From: an uncultured Lewinella sp.
Lineage (GTDB): Bacteria > Bacteroidota > Bacteroidia > Chitinophagales > Saprospiraceae
DNA length: 13,455 nucleotides
Direction of reading: 5' to 3'
Assembly: GCA_938021455.1 (NCBI GenBank)
Contig: CALIGP010000205.1
Coordinates: 1 to 13,455, forward strand
The position numbers and the translations under genes were made by a program. The notes below the pieces were generated by a model, which made no database searches, was not told where the DNA came from, and saw only the letters and a program-made list of their open reading frames with translations. Positions 6,137 through 13,102 of this stretch are shown piece by piece (the first letter of the stretch is position 1; each line of letters starts with the position of its first letter).

Positions 6137-8332
6137 TCAGCCACGTAGAGCAGCTCCCATGAAGGGCTGGTCGTACACCCGTTCCCCTTTGGCGGCGTAG
6201 ATCGCATTCGCCAGCGCGCCCATGATGGGCGGCAGGGATGGTTCGCCGAGGCCAGTGGGTTTGATGCCATTGTCCACGAAGAAGGTATTGATCTCACGGG
6301 GAGCTTCGGCGTGCCGAATGAGGCGGTAGGTATCAAAATTCTGATGGTCGGGTTTACCGTCCGTAAAGGTCATTTGTCCATAGAGCGCATGGCCGATACC
6401 GTCGACGATACCACCTTCGATCTGGTTACGGGCGCCTTCGGGGTTAACGACGATGCCACAGTCAACGACGCAATCTACTTTATCCACCTTTGGGTTTCCT
6501 TTGTCGTCGAGTTCCAGGTGAAGCACCTGAGCGACGTAGGAGTTGTGGCAGTAATAGGCGGCTACTCCGCGGGCTTCGCCCGAGTCACCGTCCCAACCAG
6601 ATTCTTTGCGGACGAGCTTCAGTACGCCAGCGTAGCGCTCTGCGTCGTAGTCATGCTTCTCACCCACAGGGTCGTTGATGGCCCGGTCGAAGAGTTCGAG
6701 ACGGAAGTCAATGGGGTCTTTGCCAGCGGCTTCGGCTACTTCGTCGAGAAAAGCCTGTTCAGCGCCAGCAATGAAGTTAGATTTTGGTGCCCGCCAGGCA
6801 CCAGTGGAGATGTTGGAATCCATGCCGATGTTCTCGGCCAGGTAGTTGTCTACCGTTCCGGCGGGGAAGCGGTTGGCGAAGACCGGGCTTCCGTGCGTGC
6901 CCGTGCCGCGTACGTGGAAAGCGATGAGCTTGCCGTCAGCGTCGAGGCCGGCGCGATACTTCACGAGATAGTCCGGGCGGTAAGTACCCTGGGTCATATC
7001 GTCTTCACGGGTGTAGACGAGTTTTATGGGAGCGCCCGCCTGCTTACTGATGAGCGCTGCCTCCACGGCAAAGCTACCGTAAAGCCGCCGTCCGAATCCG
7101 CCGCCCATACGGGTCATGCCGACTTCGATCTGAGCGGGGTCCATGTCGAAGAGCGTAGCGATTGATTTTTCCAGAAACTCCGGCGTTTGTACGGGGCCGT
7201 GTAGCTCTGCTTTTTCGTCCGTCACGTGGGCGAAGAAGTTCATCGGCTCCATCGTGTTGTGGGCTAGAAAGGGAGCAGAATAAGTGGCTTCTACGATTTT
7301 GGCAGCGCCAGCGAAAGCGGATTCCGGGTTGCCGTCGCGGCGGGCCTCTTGGGCTTTGCCGTTAGCAATCAGATCGGCCATTTTAGCTTTGTGTCCAGCG
7401 GTGTCTTCGGCGTCACTGGCTTTTGCCCACTCTACGGTGACGGCCTTTTTTGCCTTCATCACTTGCCAGGTAGATTTGCCGACCACTGCGACCTGCTTAC
7501 GCACGGTAGGAGCGTCAGACCATTGCATTTCTTTGCCCTTGGGGGCACAGTCGATGGCGAATACATTCGTGATGCCGGGCATGGCCAGAGCGGCGGCGGC
7601 GTCAAAGGATTTCAACTCCAGGCCGAAAGCCGGTGGGTGGATGATGCCGGCATAGAGCATGCCTTCACGCTCCACGTCGATGCCGAAGAGTGGCTGGCCG
7701 GTAACAATTTTTTTGGCGTCGACATTCTTTTTGCCCTGGCCGATGATTTTGAAGTCCTTCGGGTCTTTAAGCTTGACTTCGGTGGGAACTTCCATCGTAG
7801 TGGCCAGCGCGGCCACTTCCCCATAAGCGATACTTTTACCGGAGGCATCGTGGTGGATTATGCCGTTTTCGGTGCGTAGTTCGTCAGCGGGTACTTCCAG
7901 CGTTTCTGCGGCGGCGGAGACGAGCATGGCTCGGGCCGTAGCGCCCGTGTTGCGTAGGGGCTCCCAGCCGTGGCGGATGGATTGGCTGCCGCCCGCAATT
8001 TGGCGTTCAAAATTTTCCGTGTCCAGTTTGCCTTGTTCAACGATGACGTTCTTCCAGTCAACGTCAAGCTCCTCGGCGATGATCATTGGCATGGCCGTTT
8101 TTACGTTTTGGCCAATTTCCGGGTTCGGACTCATGATGGTCACCACGCCGTTGTCGCCGATTTTGATGAAGCCATTGATCTCCATCCACGTTTCGGGCAT
8201 CACCAATTCGGGCTGCATGGCCACTACCGGTTTGGGTTCGCAGGAGGTAAGGATACTGAAGCCGAGCATAAAACCACCACCGGTGGCTGCGGAGACTTTT
8301 AGGAAGTTTCTACGGGATTTATTGGTAGACAT
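6137..8332 (-). CDS. Molybdenum hydroxylase large subunit (xanthine dehydrogenase/IorB-like), Tat-exported
   Basis: This is the molybdopterin-binding catalytic subunit of an aldehyde/N-heterocycle oxidoreductase of the IorB type. The frame is open to 8452, but the ATG at 8330-8332 (731 aa) is preferred because it begins a Tat signal: SRRNFLKVSAATGGG with Arg7-Arg8, a hydrophobic core and LTSC (Cys31), so the protein may become a lipoprotein outside the cytoplasm. Cofactor motifs are present: TMEPMN (360-365), MGGGFGRR (409-416), GAWRAPKSN (511-519) and GLGEPSLPP with Glu697 as the probable catalytic base. The length fits the single-chain IorB family. The [2Fe-2S] subunit gene lies 121 bases upstream on the same strand. 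No FAD subunit is nearby, so electrons probably go to a cytochrome or other carrier. The substrate is unknown. Confidence 0.93.
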   Translation of the reverse strand: MSTNKSRRNFLKVSAATGGGFMLGFSILTSCEPKPVVAMQPELVMPETWMEINGFIKIGDNGVVTIMSPNPEIGQNVKTAMPMIIAEELDVDWKNVIVEQGKLDTENFERQIAGGSQSIRHGWEPLRNTGATARAMLVSAAAETLEVPADELRTENGIIHHDASGKSIAYGEVAALATTMEVPTEVKLKDPKDFKIIGQGKKNVDAKKIVTGQPLFGIDVEREGMLYAGIIHPPAFGLELKSFDAAAALAMPGITNVFAIDCAPKGKEMQWSDAPTVRKQVAVVGKSTWQVMKAKKAVTVEWAKASDAEDTAGHKAKMADLIANGKAQEARRDGNPESAFAGAAKIVEATYSAPFLAHNTMEPMNFFAHVTDEKAELHGPVQTPEFLEKSIATLFDMDPAQIEVGMTRMGGGFGRRLYGSFAVEAALISKQAGAPIKLVYTREDDMTQGTYRPDYLVKYRAGLDADGKLIAFHVRGTGTHGSPVFANRFPAGTVDNYLAENIGMDSNISTGAWRAPKSNFIAGAEQAFLDEVAEAAGKDPIDFRLELFDRAINDPVGEKHDYDAERYAGVLKLVRKESGWDGDSGEARGVAAYYCHNSYVAQVLHLELDDKGNPKVDKVDCVVDCGIVVNPEGARNQIEGGIVDGIGHALYGQMTFTDGKPDHQNFDTYRLIRHAEAPREINTFFVDNGIKPTGLGEPSLPPIMGALANAIYAAKGERVYDQPFMGAALRG

Positions 8333-8408
8333 TAGAATAAATATTGGGGCGCAGAACGCCGGTGCAAAGGAGGTTGGAAAAGCAGGGTAGGGGAGTATAG
8401 AGATCTTA

Positions 8409-8435
8409 CGCCCGGAAGTATGGTCACTTCCGGCG
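8409..8435 (-). other. Intercistronic hairpin between the two molybdenum hydroxylase subunit genes
   Basis: Bases 8412-8419 (CCGGAAGT) pair exactly with 8426-8433 (ACTTCCGG) around a 6-base loop; two more pairs can form past a bulged C. It starts 18 bases beyond the stop of the small-subunit gene and has no T-tract on the minus strand. A partial attenuator or mRNA-stability element that sets subunit ratio is possible, but this is inference. Confidence 0.5.
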
Positions 8436-8453
8436 AGAACTCGGATACACACG

Positions 8454-8921
8454 CTAACTCAGCTTCCCTGCAGCCGTTTTAACCGCCGCGTGGATGCGGA
8501 CGTAAGTGCCGCAACGGCAGATGTTGCCAGCCATGCCGGCGGTGATGTCTTCATCCGTAGGGTTGGGCGTTAGCTCCAACAGGGAGGCCGCGCTCATGAT
8601 CTGCCCCGCCTGGCAGTAGCCACACTGGGGCACGTCGTGCTCCAGCCAGGCTTGTTGTACGGGGTGGGTGCCGTTATCTGACAAGCCTTCAATGGTGGTC
8701 ACTTTGCTTTCGCCTTCCGCGATCTGACTTACGGGCAGTTGACACGAGCGCATCGCTACGCCGTCAATGTGTACAGTACAGGCGCCGCACTGACCAATAC
8801 CGCAGCCGAACTTAGTGCCCACGAGGCCCATGTCATCGCGTAATGCCCACAGTAGGGGAGTATCTGGTGAGACGTCTACCGTCCGGGATTCGCCATTAAT
8901 GGTGAGTTGGTATTGAGCCAT
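8454..8921 (-). CDS. [2Fe-2S] iron-sulfur subunit of molybdenum hydroxylase (IorA/CoxS-like)
   Basis: The 155-residue protein is full length for the family. It has a plant-ferredoxin-type N-terminal cluster site (Cys40, Cys45, Cys48 in GCGIGQCGAC, and Cys60) and a helical C-terminal cluster site (Cys100, Cys103 in QCGYC; Cys135, Cys137 in NICRCGTY). All eight ligands are present. It passes electrons from the molybdenum centre of the large subunit encoded just downstream. It has no signal peptide of its own and would leave the cytoplasm, if at all, together with the Tat-tagged large subunit. The ATG at 8919-8921 gives the standard start MAQYQLTINGE. It is the first gene of the two-gene unit. 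Confidence 0.96.
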   Translation of the reverse strand: MAQYQLTINGESRTVDVSPDTPLLWALRDDMGLVGTKFGCGIGQCGACTVHIDGVAMRSCQLPVSQIAEGESKVTTIEGLSDNGTHPVQQAWLEHDVPQCGYCQAGQIMSAASLLELTPNPTDEDITAGMAGNICRCGTYVRIHAAVKTAAGKLS

Positions 8922-8957
8922 GGAAGCCTTTGGTTTTTATCGTTGAAGTGTAGAAGC

Positions 8958-8965
8958 TAAAGATA
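8958..8965 (-). promoter_or_regulatory. Possible Bacteroidota -7 promoter element for the molybdenum hydroxylase operon
   Basis: Read on the minus strand this is TATCTTTA, seven of eight positions of the Bacteroidota -7 consensus TAnnTTTG, located 37 bases upstream of the small-subunit ATG. I found no clear TTG -33 element at the right distance, so this is a weak call. Confidence 0.25.
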
Positions 8966-9035
8966 AGGTTTTTTGAGATTTGTTGAGTTGGGTGGACTTC
9001 AGTCTGTGTGGGAAACAGATTGCAGTTTGTAATTA

Positions 9036-9080
9036 GCTGAAGTCGTCTGGGGAATCGTTGCCCCAAACCAGACGATCAGC
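9036..9080 (-). terminator. Hairpin downstream of the PLP enzyme gene, possible terminator
   Basis: Arms 9043-9050 and 9068-9075 (TCGTCTGG/CCAGACGA) pair exactly and are extended, past a 2-base bulge, by GCTGA (9036-9040) with TCAGC (9076-9080). It starts 66 bases after the stop of the gene at 9146-10075 on the minus strand. There is no T-tract after it. A second 8-bp hairpin (9000-9007 with 9015-9022) follows, and ACTTCAG at 8996-9002 could pair instead with CTGAAGT at 9037-9043. Confidence 0.5.
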
Positions 9081-9145
9081 ACAGGTGAAACCCTCCCTCA
9101 GCTCTTCTAACTTTCTTTGCACCTGCGGCCGCGCCCCAAGAAGCC

Positions 9146-10075
9146 TTAATAAATTCCACCCGTATGCACCACCACCACGCTGCTTTCTGCCGGGTATTTC
9201 CCTTGCCTGATTCGATCCAGTACCCCCGCAAACAACTTAGCCGTATATACTGTCTCCAGTGGCGGTAAACCTTCCACCCCAATATCCGCCCGGGTGGCCA
9301 TTCCCGCTGAAGGAATCACCCATTCTTGCGGAAATTTACCGTAGCCCCCGAAGTGGTAATCCGTGATGCAGCCCCAATTCGTAGACGCTCCAGCGGGTAG
9401 AAGTTGTTTGATTTCGGCCTCCATCCAATCTCCCTTCAGGGCGGGGTAGACCTCAACACGGGTCTTTACATCAGCTGCCTGGATGATGCCTGCTGCGCTA
9501 CCGCCCGTCCCGGCACTAATGCACAGAAAATCAGGAGGTACTCCAAGGTCATTGACGACTTCGGGAAACAGTTCGCCTACGTTGCGGGCACCGTTTACAG
9601 TTGTCCCTCCTTCAGGTATATACCAGATGGTGCCTTCGGGAAGGTCGTATTGCCGGGCGAGTTCTTTTCGCTGCTGGTCCAGCCAATGTGGCTGCTTCTT
9701 CAGGCGGTAGTCCGAACGACTAAGGCGTGTAATCCCGGCACCGTCTTTTAGTGCTTGTTGGAGTAGTGGATTATCTACTTCCTCTCCCCGAATGAAAAGA
9801 TGAACGGGCAAGCCATAGCGCTTACCCGCCGTAGCCAATGCGGAAATATGGTTGCTGTAGGCACCTCCGAAACTGACCAGCAGGGGGGGTGTGTCAACCT
9901 CCAGCGCAGCCCGAAGCACGGGTTCCAGCTTGCGTACTTTATTGCCCTGTAGGGCGGTTCCGGGCGCAGGGGTGTAGAGGTCATCCCGCTTGCAAAAAAG
10001 GGCGATGCCGCTTGCCTTGGTAAGGGGCAAGCGTAAGGGCTGAAGTGGACTTTGGGGAGGGGAGACAAAGGGCAT
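9146..10075 (-). CDS. PLP-dependent enzyme of the ACC deaminase/D-cysteine desulfhydrase family
   Basis: The 309-residue protein has fold type II PLP-enzyme features. CKRDDLY (28-34) precedes GNKVRKLE, where Lys46 is the probable Schiff-base lysine. SFGGAYSNH (68-76) is the substrate/cofactor loop, SAGTGGSAAG (187-196) the phosphate-binding loop, and VVVVHTGGIY the C-terminal end. WYIPEGGTT (151-159) is also conserved in the family. Members either open 1-aminocyclopropane-1-carboxylate or release H2S, pyruvate and ammonia from D-cysteine; sequence alone does not separate the two, and in a non-plant-associated bacterium the desulfhydrase is at least as likely. It is slightly short compared with the usual 330 or so residues. 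It stands alone on the minus strand, with a 169-bp inverted-repeat element starting 37 bases upstream of its ATG. Confidence 0.92.
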   Translation of the reverse strand: MPFVSPPQSPLQPLRLPLTKASGIALFCKRDDLYTPAPGTALQGNKVRKLEPVLRAALEVDTPPLLVSFGGAYSNHISALATAGKRYGLPVHLFIRGEEVDNPLLQQALKDGAGITRLSRSDYRLKKQPHWLDQQRKELARQYDLPEGTIWYIPEGGTTVNGARNVGELFPEVVNDLGVPPDFLCISAGTGGSAAGIIQAADVKTRVEVYPALKGDWMEAEIKQLLPAGASTNWGCITDYHFGGYGKFPQEWVIPSAGMATRADIGVEGLPPLETVYTAKLFAGVLDRIRQGKYPAESSVVVVHTGGIY

Positions 10076-10111
10076 GGTGCCGTTTAAAACCTATCGGTTT
10101 TTGACGAAATT

Positions 10112-10280
10112 TTGGTGGAGACGCTATGCGTCGATCGCGAACGGGGCCGTGGTTAATGAGCCTGCCGAACGTAAAGGCTCCCGGAGCGTGTTAGCGCGGC
10201 AGCTTCCTGTCTTGGCAGGTGTTACACGGTCAAAGTCGCTTCGCTCCCTTGCCCGGCTCGACGCATAGCGTCTCGACCAA
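10112..10280. mobile_element. 169-bp element with 23-bp terminal inverted repeats (MITE- or REP/BIME-like)
   Basis: Bases 10112-10134 and 10258-10280 are inverted copies matching at 22 of 23 positions (the innermost 17 perfect, GAGACGCTATGCGTCGA). Each arm itself holds a smaller palindrome, GACGC-TAT-GCGTC, as in REP sequences. The interior contains further short inverted repeats (TGCCG at 10163/CGGCA at 10197; CCTG at 10206/CAGG at 10216) and no plausible gene. I saw no target-site duplication. The right end lies 4 bases from the stop codon of the HMA protein gene; the left end is 37 bases from the start of the PLP enzyme gene. It is either a small non-autonomous mobile element or a structured REP pair. 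Confidence 0.65.
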
Positions 10281-10284
10281 GGCC

Positions 10285-10500
10285 CTACGCCGCCACCGGC
10301 TCAATATCAAAACCAGCCTCTTCGACCATCTTGATGATGTCCGCAACGGGTACATCTCCCTCAACGGTGAGGATTTTGTCTTCCTGTTCGACGTCTACCC
10401 GCCAGATGGTGACCCCTTTGATGTCATCTAGAAAAGGAGTGACGCTGCGGACACAGCTGCCGCAGTTAATGTTGGTTTTGAATTCCTGAATCTTACGCAT
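10285..10500 (-). CDS. Small heavy-metal-associated (HMA) domain protein, copper-chaperone-like
   Basis: The 71-residue protein is a single HMA (ferredoxin-like beta-alpha-beta-beta-alpha-beta) domain. It reads FKTNINCGSCV with the metal-binding pair Cys13 and Cys16, then a DVEQEDKILTVEG strand pair and a final DIIKMVEEAGFDIEPV helix/strand. The usual 'GM.C..C' is replaced by 'IN.C..C', a variant seen in small Bacteroidota HMA proteins. It probably binds Cu(I) or another soft metal in the cytoplasm. No P-type ATPase or metal regulator is in the window, so its partner is not visible. The start ATG (10498-10500) is preceded by a plausible promoter. Confidence 0.9.
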   Translation of the reverse strand: MRKIQEFKTNINCGSCVRSVTPFLDDIKGVTIWRVDVEQEDKILTVEGDVPVADIIKMVEEAGFDIEPVAA

Positions 10501-10522
10501 GGATGCAATTGGTTACTACTTA

Positions 10523-10551
10523 TTTAAACGCACGAATAGGAAAAAAGTCAA
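10523..10551 (-). promoter_or_regulatory. Possible promoter of the HMA protein gene
   Basis: On the minus strand TTGACT (10551-10546), a 17-base spacer and TTTAAA (10528-10523) lie 22 bases before the ATG. This fits a generic -35/-10 layout rather than the usual Bacteroidota -33/-7 form, so the call is tentative. Confidence 0.3.
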
Positions 10552-10600
10552 TAGGTAAGCGTCAAATGGTCGGATGATGACAAGAGGCCAGTTGCTTGGA

Positions 10601-11698
10601 TTAGGCCTTCCATTCGGTAAGCCACTGGCGGATGACGGGCACGCGGCTTTGGTCCATGCTTTTAGGTAAGGCTGCTTCGATGGTGGGTAACTCGGCCAGG
10701 ACGGCAGCGCGGTCACCGCGGAGGTTAGCGATGGTTGCCCGCGTGAGGGGAAGACTCAGGGCTTCAGTGAAGGGACTGTCTTCGTAGCGGGCAAAAGCGA
10801 CTTCTGCTGCTTCGAGGTCTTTTCGGTATTGGGCTTCGAAGATGGCTTGCTCCAGGTAAAAACCGCCATGAGTGCCTGCGGGATACTCGTCTAACCGATC
10901 CAGTACGCTGGCCAGTAGTTCTCCGGCCTTTAGCACATCATTAACGCCGAGGGCGTGTAAGTAGCGGTAGTAATCCATCGTTACCCGTTGCTGAGCGGGG
11001 ATGGAGGCGTCAGCGGAGACGGCCGCGAATTCTTCGGCGGGAAGGTCTTCGTGCGGGCGCCCCGCCCGCAAGTGGGTCATGGCCTGCAGGCCAGCCAGGT
11101 CTGCCGCGGCCGTAGGGCCGTTGCGGGCGAAGGTCAGGATCCGTAGCCCGTCACTGGCAAAGCCACCCGCCCGGAAGGGCAAAATGGTCGCTACAAAGAT
11201 CGCTCCGGAGAAGGCCCCGAGGGCGAAAAGTAAAAAGCGGACGAAAGTACCCTCCGGTAGGGGATTGCCAATCAGGAAACAAACGCCGAGCAGGAGTAAC
11301 GATGCCAGCGGCCCTCCCGCTGCAAACCAGGTGAAGCGCTGCCGCAGCCGTTCATCACCATTCGGTAGCATCATCGCCACGCCGCCAGCCAGGTTCAGGG
11401 ATTTATTCCAGGCGAATTTAATGCCGCCGCCATCTTTCGGCTTCCAGGAAAAAGGACCAACCGTAAGGCCGAAGAAATCAAAGTTTTGGGTTTTGCCCGC
11501 CACCACATGACCAAGCTCATGAATGCCTACTACCAGTAGGTACATCACTGGAAGCAGCAGCAGTATATAGATGCCCGATCCATCGGGCAGCAGGCGAGCA
11601 GCCTCCGCGTCTCGTTCCGGCATCAAAAATTTTGCACCAAAATATCCGAGCATCCCGCCAGCAACGATGAGGAGGGCAAACGAGAGTATCTTTTTCAT
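10601..11698 (-). CDS. M50-type (site-2 protease-like) membrane metalloprotease homologue
   Basis: The ATG at 11696-11698 gives 365 residues; an in-frame GTG two codons earlier is possible but less likely. The N-terminus is a hydrophobic helix (ILSFALLIVAGGMLGYFGA). A second helix carries the zinc motif HELGH (60-64, after LLVVGI). Further membrane segments follow (FAAGGPLASLLLLGVCF; FLLFALGAFSGAIFVATILPF), and the third zinc-ligand region is ASDGLRI with Asp182. This is the M50 family plan. From about residue 195 the protein is soluble and alpha-helical with TPR-like pairs (DYYRYLHALGVNDVLKAGEL, AEVAFARYEDSPFTEA), probably a substrate- or partner-binding domain. The usual PDZ domain is absent. 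The substrate is unknown; proteolytic activity is inferred from the intact motifs. It may be co-oriented with, but is 100 bases from, the HMA gene. Confidence 0.85.
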   Translation of the reverse strand: MKKILSFALLIVAGGMLGYFGAKFLMPERDAEAARLLPDGSGIYILLLLPVMYLLVVGIHELGHVVAGKTQNFDFFGLTVGPFSWKPKDGGGIKFAWNKSLNLAGGVAMMLPNGDERLRQRFTWFAAGGPLASLLLLGVCFLIGNPLPEGTFVRFLLFALGAFSGAIFVATILPFRAGGFASDGLRILTFARNGPTAAADLAGLQAMTHLRAGRPHEDLPAEEFAAVSADASIPAQQRVTMDYYRYLHALGVNDVLKAGELLASVLDRLDEYPAGTHGGFYLEQAIFEAQYRKDLEAAEVAFARYEDSPFTEALSLPLTRATIANLRGDRAAVLAELPTIEAALPKSMDQSRVPVIRQWLTEWKA

Positions 11699-11795
11699 GG
11701 CCACAAGTTAGGTGCAGAGGAGACAGTTTTGTTATCCCCACGTAAATAAATCGACCAAGGGTGAACGCTTCCCGGTCCGGGGCATTCCATTATCT

Positions 11796-12611
11796 ATGAA
11801 TATCCGTCTTGTACCCCGGGAAGAGTTTGACAAGCAGCTGTACGACAGCTGCGTTCACTACGCCACCAACGGCAATATCTACGGTTACCACTGGTTCCTG
11901 AACGCTACCACGGACGACTGGGACGTGCTGGTGGAAGATGACTGGAGTAGTGTCATGCCCCTGCCGAAGACCAAAAACTGGTTGGGGAGGACCCGGCTTG
12001 AACAACCGAGACTGATCTCGGACCTGGCTGTCTACAGCGTAAACGTGCTGAGCCCGAAGCGCGTTCAGGCTTTCTGGGACGCGATCCCGGCTGAATACCG
12101 CAGCGGAAACCTGGCCGTTGAGCCCGCCTCAGCGCCTAAGAAACAAGGTCGATTTTCCGTAGAGGCTGCTACAGGAACGGCCCTTGCCCTCAACCGTCCC
12201 TACGAGCAAATCATCGAAGACTTTTCTCCCGGCTACCACGAAGGCCTCGTGCGGGCGGAGATGGCCCGCCTGCGCCCGGCCAGCAGCTTCAAACCCGAAC
12301 GCTTGGCGGACCTCTGGCTGAAGGTCAACGGTAAGACGGCCGAAAACGAATGGCGCTATCACGCCATGCAGCGCATCATGTACCAGGTGTTACACCGGGG
12401 CTGGGGCGGCACCCAGGCGGTACAGGATGATAAAGGAGAGATTCTCGCTATGGTCTTCCTCGCTTACAGTCACCATCGCATCTTCCCGCTCTTTACCGTG
12501 GAAACGGCAGAGGGGAAGTCCGTTGGGGCGCTAACCTATCTGTGGGATAATATTCTGAAGAGCCATGCGGGGAAGGAGTTGAAGGTGAAAAGGGAGGAGA
12601 TTTTGGTTTGA
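11796..12611 (+). CDS. FemAB/GNAT-like hypothetical protein, C-terminus possibly shortened
   Basis: The ATG at 11796 is chosen over the open frame from 11712 because it gives the family start (NIRLVPREEFDKQLYDSCV) and because the upstream codons look unlike protein. The 271-residue product matches a Bacteroidota family of acyl-CoA N-acyltransferase-fold (FemAB/GNAT-related) proteins that I know by the pattern 'NG.IY.Y.W(F/Y)L......WD.LV..D...VMPLP' (here residues 26-57). A second acyltransferase-like half lies at about 200-260 (GTQAVQDDKGEILAMVFLAY; FPLFTVETAEGKSVGALTYL). The molecular function is not established. The C-terminus ends abruptly in KVKREEILV, where relatives, as I recall, continue with a 'DFEGS' motif and a terminal 'FY..FGA' segment; another frame carries GATTTTGG...GAGGGG at this place. 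It is divergent from the M50 gene, 97 bases away. Confidence 0.72.
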   Translation: MNIRLVPREEFDKQLYDSCVHYATNGNIYGYHWFLNATTDDWDVLVEDDWSSVMPLPKTKNWLGRTRLEQPRLISDLAVYSVNVLSPKRVQAFWDAIPAEYRSGNLAVEPASAPKKQGRFSVEAATGTALALNRPYEQIIEDFSPGYHEGLVRAEMARLRPASSFKPERLADLWLKVNGKTAENEWRYHAMQRIMYQVLHRGWGGTQAVQDDKGEILAMVFLAYSHHRIFPLFTVETAEGKSVGALTYLWDNILKSHAGKELKVKREEILV

Positions 12612-12612
12612 G

Positions 12613-12643
12613 GGGGGAGTTAGCGTCGTCGTTGTACGCCCCC
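12613..12643 (+). terminator. Possible terminator after the FemAB/GNAT-like gene
   Basis: A G-run (12613-12617) can pair with a C-run (12639-12643), with an inner GCGT/ACGC stem (12623-12626 with 12636-12639) competing for one C. A small second hairpin GAGC-TAA-GCTC (12648-12658, with a T/A pair) and then CTATACTTTTAT follow. The arrangement is imperfect, so confidence is low. Confidence 0.35.
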
Positions 12644-12721
12644 AGTAGAGCTAAGCTCGTCCGCTATACTTTTATCCTAAGTTAATGAAAAATACCCTTT
12701 CAACACCTAAAAGGAAAAGCG

Positions 12722-13081
12722 ATGCAAGAATTTAATCCTACTACTATCGATGAAGCGATAGTTGAACTCAATAGCTACTTACCTGAAGAGGCAAAAAAGT
12801 TAGTAAAATTTAAGTTGGGGACAGATTCCAACTATAATGAATTCATGAAAATCAACTCTATTGCTGCTCAGATAGCAAATAATTGGATTGATCCAAAAAG
12901 TGGTCAACTGTCACAAGTCATCCCTAATTTCGACAAGCTTTATCTTTTAGAATACGGGCAGGCAATCCTAAAAATTTACCAAAGATATTTGCTAAGCGAG
13001 AATCTATATTTAGAAGAAACTTTGATTAAAGTTAATTGGATAGAATGTCCGATGTCCATACTTGAAAATCCCAAGTATTAA
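12722..13081 (+). CDS. AT-rich hypothetical protein, 119 aa
   Basis: I do not recognise the family with confidence. The protein is small, acidic and helical, with no signal peptide or membrane segment. It has TIDEAIVELNSYLPEEAKKLV at the start, INSIAAQIANNWIDPKSG in the middle and IPNFDKLYLLEYGQAILKIY towards the end. The order 'T..EAI..L...L.......I.NNW' faintly recalls small Bacteroidota DUF/immunity-like proteins such as DUF6794, an unverified impression. Its codon use is markedly more AT-rich than the genes at 6137-12611. AAAAGGAAAAG just before the ATG could serve as ribosome site. It converges on xisI with only 21 bases between stops. Confidence 0.7.
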   Translation: MQEFNPTTIDEAIVELNSYLPEEAKKLVKFKLGTDSNYNEFMKINSIAAQIANNWIDPKSGQLSQVIPNFDKLYLLEYGQAILKIYQRYLLSENLYLEETLIKVNWIECPMSILENPKY

Positions 13082-13102
13082 TTAGCTCTCGCCATTGTCA
13101 AC

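Noticed and set aside
6311..7165. Long plus-strand open frame of 284 codons
   Set aside because: It lies wholly inside the minus-strand molybdenum hydroxylase gene, whose cofactor motifs are intact, and its translation has no recognisable domain.
8333..8452. In-frame extension of the large molybdenum hydroxylase subunit by 40 residues
   Set aside because: It would bury the Tat signal and includes the intercistronic hairpin; the ATG at 8330-8332 is better.
10074..10268. Plus-strand 64-codon open frame upstream of the PLP enzyme gene
   Set aside because: It runs through the inverted-repeat element and its translation is low-complexity Arg/Ser/Leu-rich; it is a by-product of the palindromes.
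11712..11795. In-frame extension of the FemAB/GNAT-like protein by 28 residues
   Set aside because: The extension is not family-like, and the ATG at 11796 matches the typical start.
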